NCBI GenBank assembly: GCA_037143335.1
Contig: JBAWZA010000001.1
Location: 186,001 to 250,000 of the forward strand
Length of the DNA stretch: 64,000 bases
Source: PALSA-1296 sp037143335
Lineage (GTDB): Bacteria > Bacteroidota > Ignavibacteria > Palsa-1295
Direction: 5' to 3'
Positions 24,582 to 33,905 of the stretch are shown here, in pieces. Both the position numbers and the translations under genes were made by a program. The notes under the pieces were generated by a model. The model was given only the letters and a program-made list of their open reading frames with translations. It had not been told where the DNA came from and did not search any database. Position 1 is the first letter of the stretch, and each line of letters starts with the position of its first letter.

Positions 24582-25175
24582 ATGATGAAAATAAACTGTT
24601 GTTGTCTGTTGGGAGTGTTGTGTTTTTCTTCTGTGGCTTTCTCACAAAGCGCGGAGAAATTTTATTCGATCGCCAATCCGCATGGAGCCTCCATGCGCGT
24701 TGAGTCTATTGTTGTCGAAGACAGCGCGAATTTCCGCATTGAATCCATGAAGAAGCTGCCGTTCGATCTCGATGAATCGGGTATGCTTGATTTCAAAGTA
24801 GCCATTATTCCACGCGATGGGATCACGCGGACTACTCAGGTTCATTTTGGTGATTCGCATAGTGCTATGAATTACACGATTCAGATGGAAGCGCCACTCG
24901 AATCATCCGTGCGAAATTCATTCGCCCAATTTCAGAGCTTGGTTTATCCGAACCCCGTGCATGATGTCTGTACGATCAACATTGATATTAATGTGTATCC
25001 GAATGTGCAAATCGAATTGTATAATACGCTCGGCGCGTCCGTGGTCGGACTTATTCAACCCGTCGGGAAATCGCTTTCGTTAGATGCCAGAAATTTGGCA
25101 AGTGGTACGTATCACTTGATGATAAAATCCAACGGCTCACTGGTCCGCTCCGAGGAGATTGTGGTGAAGCACTAA
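24582..25175 (+). CDS. Small secreted protein with type IX (type A) sorting domain
   Basis: 197 residues from the ATG at 24582. Signal peptide INCCCLLGVLCFSSVAFSQ. The middle (SMRVESIVVEDSANFRIES) is a short unclassified beta-rich region. The C-terminal ~75 residues (LVYPNPVHDVCTINIDINV, NLASGTYHLMIKSNG) are a type A sorting domain. Target and role unknown; it is almost only a sorting domain with a short passenger. Confidence 0.75.
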   Translation: MMKINCCCLLGVLCFSSVAFSQSAEKFYSIANPHGASMRVESIVVEDSANFRIESMKKLPFDLDESGMLDFKVAIIPRDGITRTTQVHFGDSHSAMNYTIQMEAPLESSVRNSFAQFQSLVYPNPVHDVCTINIDINVYPNVQIELYNTLGASVVGLIQPVGKSLSLDARNLASGTYHLMIKSNGSLVRSEEIVVKH

Positions 25176-25190
25176 GCGCAGATCTCTCAC

Positions 25191-25877
25191 TTAGAAATTA
25201 AATCCGTAGGTCAATACTAATGCAGGTCCGCTGAAATCAGTGAGGAATACTCCTTGCGTGCTTTCGATACCCGGTGAGTGGTAGGGGATGAAAAAATATT
25301 TCAGACTTGCGCCGAAGTTGGATCTGGGGTCAATCCCAAAATAAGCACCGAACCCTAAAAATCCGCCGAAGGTCGTAAAAAATTGAGGGCTTTTCAGCGC
25401 CGTAAAAAAATCTTGTGAAGCATCTGTTGTTGTGATAATCGTAGGACCAGCGCCAGCGGTGAGATATGGTCGGAGTCCATCACCCAATGAGTTATTCAGA
25501 ATCCTGTACTGAAGTGATAGCATCACAGGGATGACGTTAATCCGATTAATCTTGATTACGTCAATAAATCCAAATTCCTTCGAGCCTTTTGCAGTTCCGA
25601 CATCAATGTTCACAGACGCGCTCAGATCTTCGGAAAGCACTCGTCGGTAAAAAATTCCTAAACCAAAACCATAATCGTTAATCTGCCCAGCTATGCCGTA
25701 CATGTTATCCAAATGCGCTGCCGAGGCATTATCTTCGAGCAACGGACGTGGAGATACGAAAATCATTGCCGAGTCAGAGGGCTTGCTCGTTTTTATTGTG
25801 CCAACAGGGGTCTGACTTGCGGCTATTCCCGAAAGCAATCCAACGAATAAGGCAGTATATAGAACGATTGACTTCAT
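25191..25877 (-). CDS. Outer-membrane beta-barrel protein
   Basis: 228 residues with signal peptide ending GIAASQ. Barrel strands such as DYGFGLGIFYRRV, VMLSLQYRIL, TAGAGPTI and the terminal GPALVLTYGFNF (C-terminal Phe, the BAM recognition feature). Related in style, not closely in sequence, to the barrels at 3612 and 10859. Convergent with the preceding secreted-protein gene. Confidence 0.75.
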   Translation of the reverse strand: MKSIVLYTALFVGLLSGIAASQTPVGTIKTSKPSDSAMIFVSPRPLLEDNASAAHLDNMYGIAGQINDYGFGLGIFYRRVLSEDLSASVNIDVGTAKGSKEFGFIDVIKINRINVIPVMLSLQYRILNNSLGDGLRPYLTAGAGPTIITTTDASQDFFTALKSPQFFTTFGGFLGFGAYFGIDPRSNFGASLKYFFIPYHSPGIESTQGVFLTDFSGPALVLTYGFNF

Positions 25878-25923
25878 CAGTAGTAATAACCCGCTTGGGG
25901 TAGTGAAAGTTACATGTCACTCT

Positions 25924-27099
25924 TTACGATACCCTTAATACGAATAATTTGAGGTACTCGGTTTCCGGCATCATTGCTAAGATCGGGTGATCAATACCTG
26001 CGCCACGCTCCTCTAATATCGAAACCTGTCTATTTGCGCCGTTTGCCGCATCCCGAATGGTTTCGAGGAAAAGCTCGCGTGTAAAGTGGTGCGAGCATGA
26101 AGCTGTTAGAAGTATCCCTTCGGGTTTTACGAGCTTCATTGCATTACGATTGAGGTTGAAGTATCCTTTTTTTGCTGTCTGCAACTCTTTCTTTGATCTG
26201 AGTAATGACGGCGGATCAACGATGATTGCATCATAGACTTTATTATCCGACTTGATAAAATCGAAGCAATCAGCTTCTATCGTTGTGATTTTCTCATTCA
26301 CGTTATTGAGTTCGGCATTCGCACTCAGAGACGCCAATGCCTCTACTGAGGCATCAACAGCGGTGACGTTCGCTCCGGCGCGGGCGGTATTCAATGCAAA
26401 GCCCCCGACATTACTAAAGAGATCAAGAATGTTATCTCCTTGTTTCACGTAGCGTGCAAATGTGGTGTGATTTTCCATTTGGTCGAGATAGAATCCAGTT
26501 TTCTGTCCTTTGAGTAAAGATACAGCAAATTGTATGCCATTCTCATCGTGGATGATTGTGTCAGTATCTGTTCCGTACACAATTGTCTCAATCTCCTCAA
26601 GTCCTTCTAACTTCCGCAGATGCGATTTATTTTTTTCGATTATTGCCCGCGGGCTAAACACTTCGACCAAGACTTCAATGATCTGAGGTTTGAGTAGCTC
26701 CATCCCGGCAGATGTGATCTGGAATGTAAGAATATCTCCGTATTTTTCTACAATAAGCCCTGGAAGAAAATCGCTTTCGCCGTGAATTAGACGAACAGCA
26801 TTTCGGCGCTTGAGTAATTCTGCTCTACGATTTGCTGATTGCATAATACGCTCTTTCAGAAAATCGGTGTTGATGGTGTCCTCCGGATTTCGGGAGATAA
26901 TTCGTGCGGCAATAAGGGAGTGGGGGTTATAGAATGCAAGCGCGAACGGAGTCGCGTCTTTCTCTCGGACTAAGCGAACGAGTGAACCAGCAGGAATATC
27001 CTTGCGGATTTCCTTTAGCTCATTGCTGAATGCCCACAGGTGACCGTTGAGTAAGCGCCGTTCATGGCGATGTGCGATAATGATGTCGGGGTATGTCAT
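25924..27099 (-). CDS. rlmI: RlmI-like class I rRNA (cytosine-C5) methyltransferase
   Basis: 391 residues. N-terminal PUA-like domain (HRHERRLLNGHLWAFSNEL), then EEIETIVYGTDTD region and a Rossmann SAM-binding core: ILDLFSNVGGFALNTARAGA, VTAVDASVEAL, and YDAIIVDPPSLLRSK (DPP motif). This matches RlmI/YccW, which makes m5C1962 in 23S rRNA. The catalytic Cys lies in LTASCSHHF. Monocistronic. Exact position modified is inferred from the family. Confidence 0.85.
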   Translation of the reverse strand: MTYPDIIIAHRHERRLLNGHLWAFSNELKEIRKDIPAGSLVRLVREKDATPFALAFYNPHSLIAARIISRNPEDTINTDFLKERIMQSANRRAELLKRRNAVRLIHGESDFLPGLIVEKYGDILTFQITSAGMELLKPQIIEVLVEVFSPRAIIEKNKSHLRKLEGLEEIETIVYGTDTDTIIHDENGIQFAVSLLKGQKTGFYLDQMENHTTFARYVKQGDNILDLFSNVGGFALNTARAGANVTAVDASVEALASLSANAELNNVNEKITTIEADCFDFIKSDNKVYDAIIVDPPSLLRSKKELQTAKKGYFNLNRNAMKLVKPEGILLTASCSHHFTRELFLETIRDAANGANRQVSILEERGAGIDHPILAMMPETEYLKLFVLRVS

Positions 27100-27149
27100 A
27101 TATTGTTAAAGTGTGGAACACCATTATTCATTAACTCGTTAAAGTCCGT

Positions 27150-27689
27150 ATGAATAACTTTCGACTCTTTGGGCGGAGTACACCGATACTTCTGATACTT
27201 ACATTTTTTGTCCTTGGCTGTAGCTCCTCAGAGGGGATTGATAATTTTTATTCATTCAATGCAGTAAAGTCCGGCGATTTTGCTATCACAACGCAGGTTG
27301 CCACTGGGCAAGATATTATCTCCCCGCTTGTGATAAAACTCGATAGTATTGATTACATTTCCGGAGGGAAGTTGCGGACGAATCTTCAAAAGCTGCGCTC
27401 GCTTGAGATGACGAGGTTAGAATTTTTACCAAGCGATGCCGCATTTGCTCTGTCAAAATTTGATACGATTGAACTGAGGGTTGCTGCCGATTCATTGCCC
27501 GATATTGTGATTGCAGGATATAGTAATAGCTCCGATCAGGTGACAACATTGAATACAGATTTTTCAGTGTACTTCAAGAAACCCTCATTCAGTGCATCGC
27601 TAAGATACCGACTCCGCAGTGCTCCGACAAAAGATTTGCGTATCGCACTGCATTACACCTTAGTAGCAACGGGAGAGCCTTTAGAATGA
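27150..27689 (+). CDS. Hypothetical lipoprotein
   Basis: 179 residues; type II signal peptide with lipobox VLGCSSS. The rest is beta-rich (KLDSIDYISGGKLRTNLQKL, DTIELRVAADSLPDIVIAGY). No recognised domain. Its last codons overlap the purM start by four bases (ATGA at 27686), so the two genes are translationally coupled, an unusual pairing of an envelope lipoprotein with purine synthesis. Confidence 0.65.
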   Translation: MNNFRLFGRSTPILLILTFFVLGCSSSEGIDNFYSFNAVKSGDFAITTQVATGQDIISPLVIKLDSIDYISGGKLRTNLQKLRSLEMTRLEFLPSDAAFALSKFDTIELRVAADSLPDIVIAGYSNSSDQVTTLNTDFSVYFKKPSFSASLRYRLRSAPTKDLRIALHYTLVATGEPLE

Positions 27690-28729
27690 ACATTGTATCC
27701 GAACAATTTGAAGAAATGATAACCTACGAATCTGCAGGAGTAAGTATAGATGCGGGCGAAGAAGTCGTCCGCCGAATAAAGCCACTTGTTCGCAAGACAT
27801 TTGATAGCAGAGTACTCACTGATATTGGTGGGTTTGGCGGACTCTATGATGCTCGCTTTCCTGAAATGGATAAACCAGTACTCGTGTCGAGTACTGACGG
27901 AGTCGGCACAAAGATCAAGGTTGCAATCGCCGCAGATAAATATGATTCAGTCGGTCATGATCTTGTGAATCATTGCGTGAATGATATTTTGGTCTGTGGT
28001 GCGAAGCCGATTTTCTTTCTGGATTACTTCGCCTCCGGCAAACTTAACGTGGATCATGGCGAAGCAGTAGTGAAGGGATTTGTTGAGGGATGTCTTGAAA
28101 ATAAGTGCGCCCTCATCGGCGGCGAGACTGCCGAAATGCCAGGCATTTATGCCGAAGGTGATTTTGATCTTGCTGGTACTGTCATCGGGATTGTCGAGCG
28201 TGATAAAATTGTCTCTCGCGAAAATGTGCGAGCAGGGGATGTGCTAATTGGCCTTCGTAGTAACGGTTTGCATACGAATGGATATTCGCTTGCGCGCAAG
28301 GGGCTTGTTGATATTCTCGGCATTGATGCCAAACCATCAGAACTTGGTGGTAAGACAATTGGCGAAGCATTACTCAAGGTTCATCGCTCGTACCTTGCCC
28401 CGATTTATTCTCTCTTCGATCATTTCTCGACATCACAAGAGATTCATGCGCTTAGCCACATTACCGGTGGCGGAATCGTAGGGAATACGTCACGCGTACT
28501 TCCTGCGGGACTAACGCTTGATATTGATTGGAGTTCGTGGAATCGGCTTCCGATTTTTGATCTTATCAAATCCGTAGGCAATGTCGCCGAGGAAAGTATG
28601 AGACGTGCGTTTAATCTTGGCATCGGTCTTGTCATTATTGCAGAAGCATCTTCTGCCGAAGCAATGCAGACACATCTTCGAAGCGTTGGCGAAGAACCAG
28701 TGGTGATCGGCAAGGTAAGTGCTATCTAA
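27686..28729 (+). CDS. purM: Phosphoribosylformylglycinamidine cyclo-ligase
   Basis: 347 residues, family length. Motifs: YESAGVSIDAGEEVVRRIKP at the N-terminus, VSSTDGVGTKIKVA, LVNHCVNDILVCGAKPIFFLDY, ALIGGETAEMPGIY and HITGGGIVGN. Catalyses the fifth step of de novo purine synthesis, closing FGAM to AIR with ATP. Followed by recQ after 31 bases. Confidence 0.95.
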   Translation: MNIVSEQFEEMITYESAGVSIDAGEEVVRRIKPLVRKTFDSRVLTDIGGFGGLYDARFPEMDKPVLVSSTDGVGTKIKVAIAADKYDSVGHDLVNHCVNDILVCGAKPIFFLDYFASGKLNVDHGEAVVKGFVEGCLENKCALIGGETAEMPGIYAEGDFDLAGTVIGIVERDKIVSRENVRAGDVLIGLRSNGLHTNGYSLARKGLVDILGIDAKPSELGGKTIGEALLKVHRSYLAPIYSLFDHFSTSQEIHALSHITGGGIVGNTSRVLPAGLTLDIDWSSWNRLPIFDLIKSVGNVAEESMRRAFNLGIGLVIIAEASSAEAMQTHLRSVGEEPVVIGKVSAI

Positions 28730-28760
28730 CATTCTCATAAGTAACTGAGACTCCTGCTCC

Positions 28761-30506
28761 ATGAAACGAAGCAGTCTGCTTGAACCACTCCAAGAGTTCT
28801 TCGGTCTCTCCGCATTTCGTCCGATGCAAGAGGAAGCAATTCGTTCGGTCTTAGCGGGTCACGACACATTCGTTGTTATGCCAACTGGTGGCGGAAAATC
28901 CATGTGCTATCAACTTCCAGCAGTTCTCGCAAGTGGGACAGCGATAGTCATCTCTCCACTTATTTCGCTGATGAAAGATCAAGTTGATCGGTTGCAATCG
29001 CGTGGCATTCAAGCTGCGGCGCTCAACTCCTCTCTGGCTTATGATGAAGTCCTCGGAATCCTCGATAAGGTGCGTACAGGTTCGATTAAATTATTATATG
29101 TATCTCCCGAGCGACTCGAGACACAATCTTTCAAATCACTCCTTTCGGAGTTGCCGATCTCGTTTATTGTTGTTGATGAGGCACATTGTATTAGTCAATG
29201 GGGACATGATTTCAGAAAAAGTTATCGGCGCATACCAGAAGTATATGATCTTTTCCCTTCGCAACGACCTCCGGTTATTGCCTTGACAGCAACGGCTACA
29301 CCAGATGTTCGTGGGGATATATGCGCGCAATTGCAACTGAAGAATCCACTCGAAATTATCACAGGTTTTGAAAGACCGAACATTCGTTATGCAGTATTAA
29401 CTGAGTCTGAAAAAGATGTCAGGCTTCTCTCACTTGCACATGAAATTCGATCAGGCATAATCGTCTATACTTCATCGAGATCACGAGCAGATAGGATTTC
29501 GCTCTCACTCCGACAGCTCGGATTTCGAGCTGAGAGTTATCATGCAGGAATGCACAACACACATCGCTTGCAAGTGCAAGATCAATTCCTGACGAATGAA
29601 TTGCAAATAATTATTGCAACGAGCGCTTTCGGAATGGGAATTGATAAGCCAGATGTGCGAGCAGTGATTCACTACGACATTCCTTCGACACTTGAAGCAT
29701 ATTATCAGGAGTCAGGCAGAGCAGGACGTGATGGATCGGATGCGCTTGCAATTATGATGTTCAATACTGGTGATGAACGTACGCACGAGTTTTTGATCGG
29801 GCGGAATTATCCCTCCGCCGAAGAACTTGCTGATCTCTATCACACACTTTGCCAAATTGCATTTGAATCATCCGCGCCGAAGTTTCCTACGGATATGAGT
29901 TTTACAAGAAATCAAATCGAAGCGGTGAATTCGGGGATTGTCTCTTCGATGTCGCGTTCGCTTGAACTCTTGAACGAAGCGGGTGTTTTAGAATATCACG
30001 AGCGAACTTCGCAGCCGAAGACAAGCTCGATTACCTTCGAGCAGTCACGCAACAGACGCGAAGAATATATCTTTCGACGAGCCGCTGGCTCCCAGCTCCT
30101 CAGGCTACTTCACGATTTAGAAAATGCACATGATGGTGAGACAATCTCCTTCGATGCCGATGAATTTATTTCTTCATACTCGCTGGATAAATCAAGCTAC
30201 CAAAAATCTATTCGACTTCTTGTCACCAACGGGATGATTTCGCATAAAAATACTCCGGCACTTCGGTCGCAATCAAAAGTATATACTGTTAAATTATTAA
30301 GGGAGATGTATGGCGATGCGGAAATTGATTTGCCAAAAGAAAAATTGCAGGCTTCATTCGAACATGCTTCGCAGAAACTTCGCGAAGTTCAAAAATATGC
30401 AACGACATGGAAATGTAGAGCGGGGATGATCCTTCAATACTTCGGAGAGAAACAAGCGGCTCAATTTTGCGGGACCTGCGACGTGTGCACAGCGCGTTAT
30501 CAATAA
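28761..30506 (+). CDS. recQ: RecQ-family ATP-dependent DNA helicase
   Basis: 581 residues. Walker A VMPTGGGKSMCYQLP, Walker B VVDEAHCISQWGHDFR, motif VI YYQESGRAGRDG, and the zinc-binding Cys set (WKCRAGMI ... FCGTCDVC) at the extreme C-terminus. No HRDC domain, so it is the shorter RecQ form. It unwinds DNA 3' to 5' in recombination and repair. Convergent with the GGDEF gene; the two coding ends overlap by 7 bases. Confidence 0.92.
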   Translation: MKRSSLLEPLQEFFGLSAFRPMQEEAIRSVLAGHDTFVVMPTGGGKSMCYQLPAVLASGTAIVISPLISLMKDQVDRLQSRGIQAAALNSSLAYDEVLGILDKVRTGSIKLLYVSPERLETQSFKSLLSELPISFIVVDEAHCISQWGHDFRKSYRRIPEVYDLFPSQRPPVIALTATATPDVRGDICAQLQLKNPLEIITGFERPNIRYAVLTESEKDVRLLSLAHEIRSGIIVYTSSRSRADRISLSLRQLGFRAESYHAGMHNTHRLQVQDQFLTNELQIIIATSAFGMGIDKPDVRAVIHYDIPSTLEAYYQESGRAGRDGSDALAIMMFNTGDERTHEFLIGRNYPSAEELADLYHTLCQIAFESSAPKFPTDMSFTRNQIEAVNSGIVSSMSRSLELLNEAGVLEYHERTSQPKTSSITFEQSRNRREEYIFRRAAGSQLLRLLHDLENAHDGETISFDADEFISSYSLDKSSYQKSIRLLVTNGMISHKNTPALRSQSKVYTVKLLREMYGDAEIDLPKEKLQASFEHASQKLREVQKYATTWKCRAGMILQYFGEKQAAQFCGTCDVCTARYQ

Positions 30507-32746
30507 ACAATCACTTCGTTTCCGCCACGCTCTTTGGCTTTGTCGAGTGCCATCTTGGCGCAGGTGAAGATATCATCTGTGGTAGAATTTCTTCTGGCTC
30601 CGGCTAAGCCAATACTTGTGGTGATCGAAAAACTCTTTCTTCCCAAAGCAATAACTTCGCTCACGATTTTTTGCCGGACTTTCTCGCTCCAAAGGTATGC
30701 TTCCTCATCGGTCATACGTATTAGTAACACAGCGAACGTATTTTGCCCGACACGAGCGAGTACATCGAACGGTTGTTTAAGATATTGCAATACACCAGTG
30801 AGTGCAAGAATAATTGTATCGAGATCTTCTTGACTAAATCTCTCGGCGAATTGTACCATGTCGTCAATCTCAAAGAGAATGACTGAGAGCGGTTCGTCGA
30901 ATTCTTTGGCACGAGCTAGTTCCTCGTTCAAACGCTCTTCGAAGCCACGCTTGTTGAGTACGCCAGTGAGAATATCGGTAAGAGCGCGGTCGTGGACGAT
31001 TTCACTGAGCGAGAGAATCTCGAGCGCGGATGCGGCACTGCGTGTTAAATGTTCAACTGCTTCAATATCAACATCGGTAAATCGTGCAGACTCGGAGTGC
31101 TCGATGGCGAGCGCACCGTAATTTTTTTGTGCTGTGCGAATTGGGATAACCAAGAACGAATGCCCCACTGCCTTCGGACGGTCTTCTTCGATTGAGAAAC
31201 GCACACTTTGTTGGGTCAGAGCATCAATGCGCTGACTCTTTCCGGTTCGCAAGCATTTCCCGATAATAGATTCCCCAAGGTCAATACGCGTTTTCGGAGC
31301 AATATAACTTTCGCTTGCCTTTGCTTGCAAGTTGTGAATGCCCCAGGCGCGCTGAGTAACGTCAAATGAAATCGTTGCAAACCATTCCCAATCCACTAAT
31401 TCACCAGCGGCTTCGGAGAGCATTCGGAGAATATATTCTGTCGTACGTTCAGCATCGCGTGGAGCATGAAGTGAAAAATCAACTGCCGAAAGTTGGTGAA
31501 GTTTGCGAGCAGATTCTAACGTACGTGCTGATGAAAGCAGGTCATACGTTTCAATATAATTTCGGACAAGTCCTGAAATGAGTCGCGAGTATTCAGTGAG
31601 TAGTCGAAGTGTCTCAGCCGAAAATTGATCTTCGGTGAGAGAATCAACTGCGACGACAGCAACGAGGGAGTCACCGAAGAAAACTGGCATCGAGGCGAAT
31701 GACCGCACACCGATCACGTCAGAATAGTAGGGGATAAGATCATACTCTGCCTGAGGTGCAATGCGTTGGAGAAGTTGTGGTTCACCGCGGACTGCCGTTT
31801 TGCTGACGGCATCATTCTCGATTGGGAAGCGACGCTCCTCTAACAAGTATTTATAGGCGAAGTCATCAAGTGAAGCACACTCAAGCACTAAATGTTGCTT
31901 GCGTGAATTCATCCAAAAGAAAAGTGCGCTCTGCGCTTCGGTATGCTCGCGGAGTAATTCCAAAAGCTCGGAGAGCATCAGCACAAAATCTTTTCGTGGC
32001 TCGCGTGCTTCGCCAGCTCTGCGCGGAGTGGATCCAAATCCGCGCAGCGAATCTAAATAGACTTTTATAGATGGATCATTGACCGCTGATTCTGTGGAGT
32101 AACTCATTTCTTCTTCAACGGAATCGGCACTGTCATCTGAATGCTCATCTACGTTTGGTAAAGTATTTTCTTCTTCAATAAATTCTTCTTCGACTAGTTC
32201 GTCAGAGCTTGGAATTTCAGTGATTTCCTCAACTTCTTCAGTATCCGTAAATGTTACGACTGATTCATACGTGACGACTTCTTCTTCGATCACCTCCTGC
32301 TCTTGGGCTCGGACAGTTTCACGAGTAGTGATAACTTCCCTCACTTCCACTATCGGCATTGGTTGCGGAAGGTTCTGTTCTTCTCTGCGCGGTAATTTCT
32401 TTACTCGAATGAGTGACCTTTCTTCGTCAGAAAAATATGGTGCAGAAAGTGGGTTCACGGGCGGTGCCGGTTCTTCCCAATGCTCGTCGTGCTCAGGCTG
32501 TTGTTCGGATTCAGTTTTGCTGCCAAATATTTTTGTGGATATTTTCCCGCTACCTCCGAGCAAATCATCTTTCATGGAGCGGATGCGTGGGATTGCATTC
32601 TTCAAAAATCCGGCACGATTTACGGCGGCATCCTCTGCGCGTGCGGCACGTTCAATTTCGTAATCGTCGAACGTGATTCGTCGCACTGGTCGAGGTGCGC
32701 CACTGTCTTCGTTCGAAATTTGGTCTTGCTCTAATTCGTCGGTCAT
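30500..32746 (-). CDS. GAF-GAF-GGDEF signalling protein with degenerate GGDEF motif
   Basis: 748 residues from the ATG at 32746; a TTG at 32791 would overlap the previous gene. An acidic low-complexity region (~100-240) is followed by two GAF domains (~265-400 and ~430-580) and a C-terminal GGDEF domain (TDILTGVLNKRGFEERL, SVILFEIDDM). The signature loop reads RVGQNTFAVLL instead of GGDEF, so diguanylate cyclase activity is doubtful; it may act as a c-di-GMP or protein-interaction sensor. Starts 25 bases after the lipoprotein gene on the same strand. Confidence 0.82.
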   Translation of the reverse strand: MTDELEQDQISNEDSGAPRPVRRITFDDYEIERAARAEDAAVNRAGFLKNAIPRIRSMKDDLLGGSGKISTKIFGSKTESEQQPEHDEHWEEPAPPVNPLSAPYFSDEERSLIRVKKLPRREEQNLPQPMPIVEVREVITTRETVRAQEQEVIEEEVVTYESVVTFTDTEEVEEITEIPSSDELVEEEFIEEENTLPNVDEHSDDSADSVEEEMSYSTESAVNDPSIKVYLDSLRGFGSTPRRAGEAREPRKDFVLMLSELLELLREHTEAQSALFFWMNSRKQHLVLECASLDDFAYKYLLEERRFPIENDAVSKTAVRGEPQLLQRIAPQAEYDLIPYYSDVIGVRSFASMPVFFGDSLVAVVAVDSLTEDQFSAETLRLLTEYSRLISGLVRNYIETYDLLSSARTLESARKLHQLSAVDFSLHAPRDAERTTEYILRMLSEAAGELVDWEWFATISFDVTQRAWGIHNLQAKASESYIAPKTRIDLGESIIGKCLRTGKSQRIDALTQQSVRFSIEEDRPKAVGHSFLVIPIRTAQKNYGALAIEHSESARFTDVDIEAVEHLTRSAASALEILSLSEIVHDRALTDILTGVLNKRGFEERLNEELARAKEFDEPLSVILFEIDDMVQFAERFSQEDLDTIILALTGVLQYLKQPFDVLARVGQNTFAVLLIRMTDEEAYLWSEKVRQKIVSEVIALGRKSFSITTSIGLAGARRNSTTDDIFTCAKMALDKAKERGGNEVIVY

Positions 32747-32771
32747 TACGGCACCTCTACGAACATATTCC

Positions 32772-33818
32772 TCAGCGGAGCAATTCGACAATTCGTGTCA
32801 CTTTTGACTTGCGTTCAGTGGTCAAGCCCTTACCCTGCTGATCTTTGGAATCGAGTATCAACGTGAAGGATTGATCATCATTGACCTTCCGATAAATTAA
32901 CTCGCCATTCGTATCATCGACGCGAAGTTCTTCTTTCGTTGAGGCAATATAATTATTAAGCGTCGCTTTCACTGGACCGTTTTCGATAACCGATTGCATT
33001 GGTTTGAATTCTGTATTGGTCATAAATACTGCCTGCACCTTGCCTCCACGCTCCTCGAATCCAGTGAGTGTTTGCTTGATTGATATCACCATCGGATATA
33101 TTACATTTCCCCAGATCGGAGAATTCTGTTGGAATTCGGCACGATCCACAGAATCTTTGGCAAGGGGGTGATGCGGAAAGTGCATCATCGTTTCATGGAT
33201 GTACTGACCGATCGTGGCTTCGATTTGCTGTTTGACTGCAGAAGTATTTTCAGCGGTACGTAATGAATCAGGGTAGCGCTTCATGATAGACGATATGATA
33301 TTTGAGGTGCCATACATTTCCTTGATGTCACCATAAGGACTGATGATAACGCCAATGTCCTCGCCAAGCAGTGCGGCGTAAGTGGAGAAACGAGGATCCT
33401 TGCGATCAGCAGGACGGCTACTCGATAAATTAATCTTTGCCGTATCCTTTTCGCTCTTGACACTGATCGTATCGAAGCGATAGCTCATGTCAACGGAGGA
33501 GTCAGCTCTGATTGCCCGAACTGTCTGAGTAAGGTAATAGCTATCCTCGGATTGGGCAGATTCACTTCCGCTTACAGCTCCGGCACTTATGGCTGAGGAG
33601 TTAGAGTGCTGGGAGATTCGGTAGCGATAGACATCACCAACTTTTGGTCGTACGAAAATGCGATGCTCTTTTTCTGAAACGGTTACAGGGTTTGCTTTTT
33701 CGGTGCTATCGAAAACCGCAGGCGGCTTGGAACCTGGTCCGCCTTCTTTATTACATGATGAGAGAAAAGCTACGAAAATTATTGCGCTGAGTACAAAAAG
33801 GCGTTGAGAAAATATCAT
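32772..33818 (-). CDS. Hypothetical lipoprotein
   Basis: 348 residues; signal peptide and lipobox FLSSCNKEG. A beta-rich body (VGDVYRYRISQHSNSS, YYLTQTVRAIRADSSVDMSYRF, GTSNIISSIMKRYPD) resembles DUF6263-like lipoproteins of Bacteroidota, but I am not sure. Probably attached to the outer membrane. Likely in one transcript with the GAF-GGDEF gene downstream. Confidence 0.65.
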   Translation of the reverse strand: MIFSQRLFVLSAIIFVAFLSSCNKEGGPGSKPPAVFDSTEKANPVTVSEKEHRIFVRPKVGDVYRYRISQHSNSSAISAGAVSGSESAQSEDSYYLTQTVRAIRADSSVDMSYRFDTISVKSEKDTAKINLSSSRPADRKDPRFSTYAALLGEDIGVIISPYGDIKEMYGTSNIISSIMKRYPDSLRTAENTSAVKQQIEATIGQYIHETMMHFPHHPLAKDSVDRAEFQQNSPIWGNVIYPMVISIKQTLTGFEERGGKVQAVFMTNTEFKPMQSVIENGPVKATLNNYIASTKEELRVDDTNGELIYRKVNDDQSFTLILDSKDQQGKGLTTERKSKVTRIVELLR

Positions 33819-33862
33819 GTCGTGCTAATTATGCGTATTGTTAATTATGCAAAAATACCACA

Positions 33863-33882
33863 TTCGGCAAGCCTTTGCCGAA
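33863..33882 (-). terminator. Hairpin downstream of the first sialidase-like gene
   Basis: TTCGGCAA-GCCT-TTGCCGAA, perfect 8-bp stem. On the minus strand it is followed within a few bases by a short T-run, consistent with termination of the gene ending at 33906. Confidence 0.55.
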
Positions 33883-33905
33883 AACACTGCCACAACGTCA
33901 AATTA

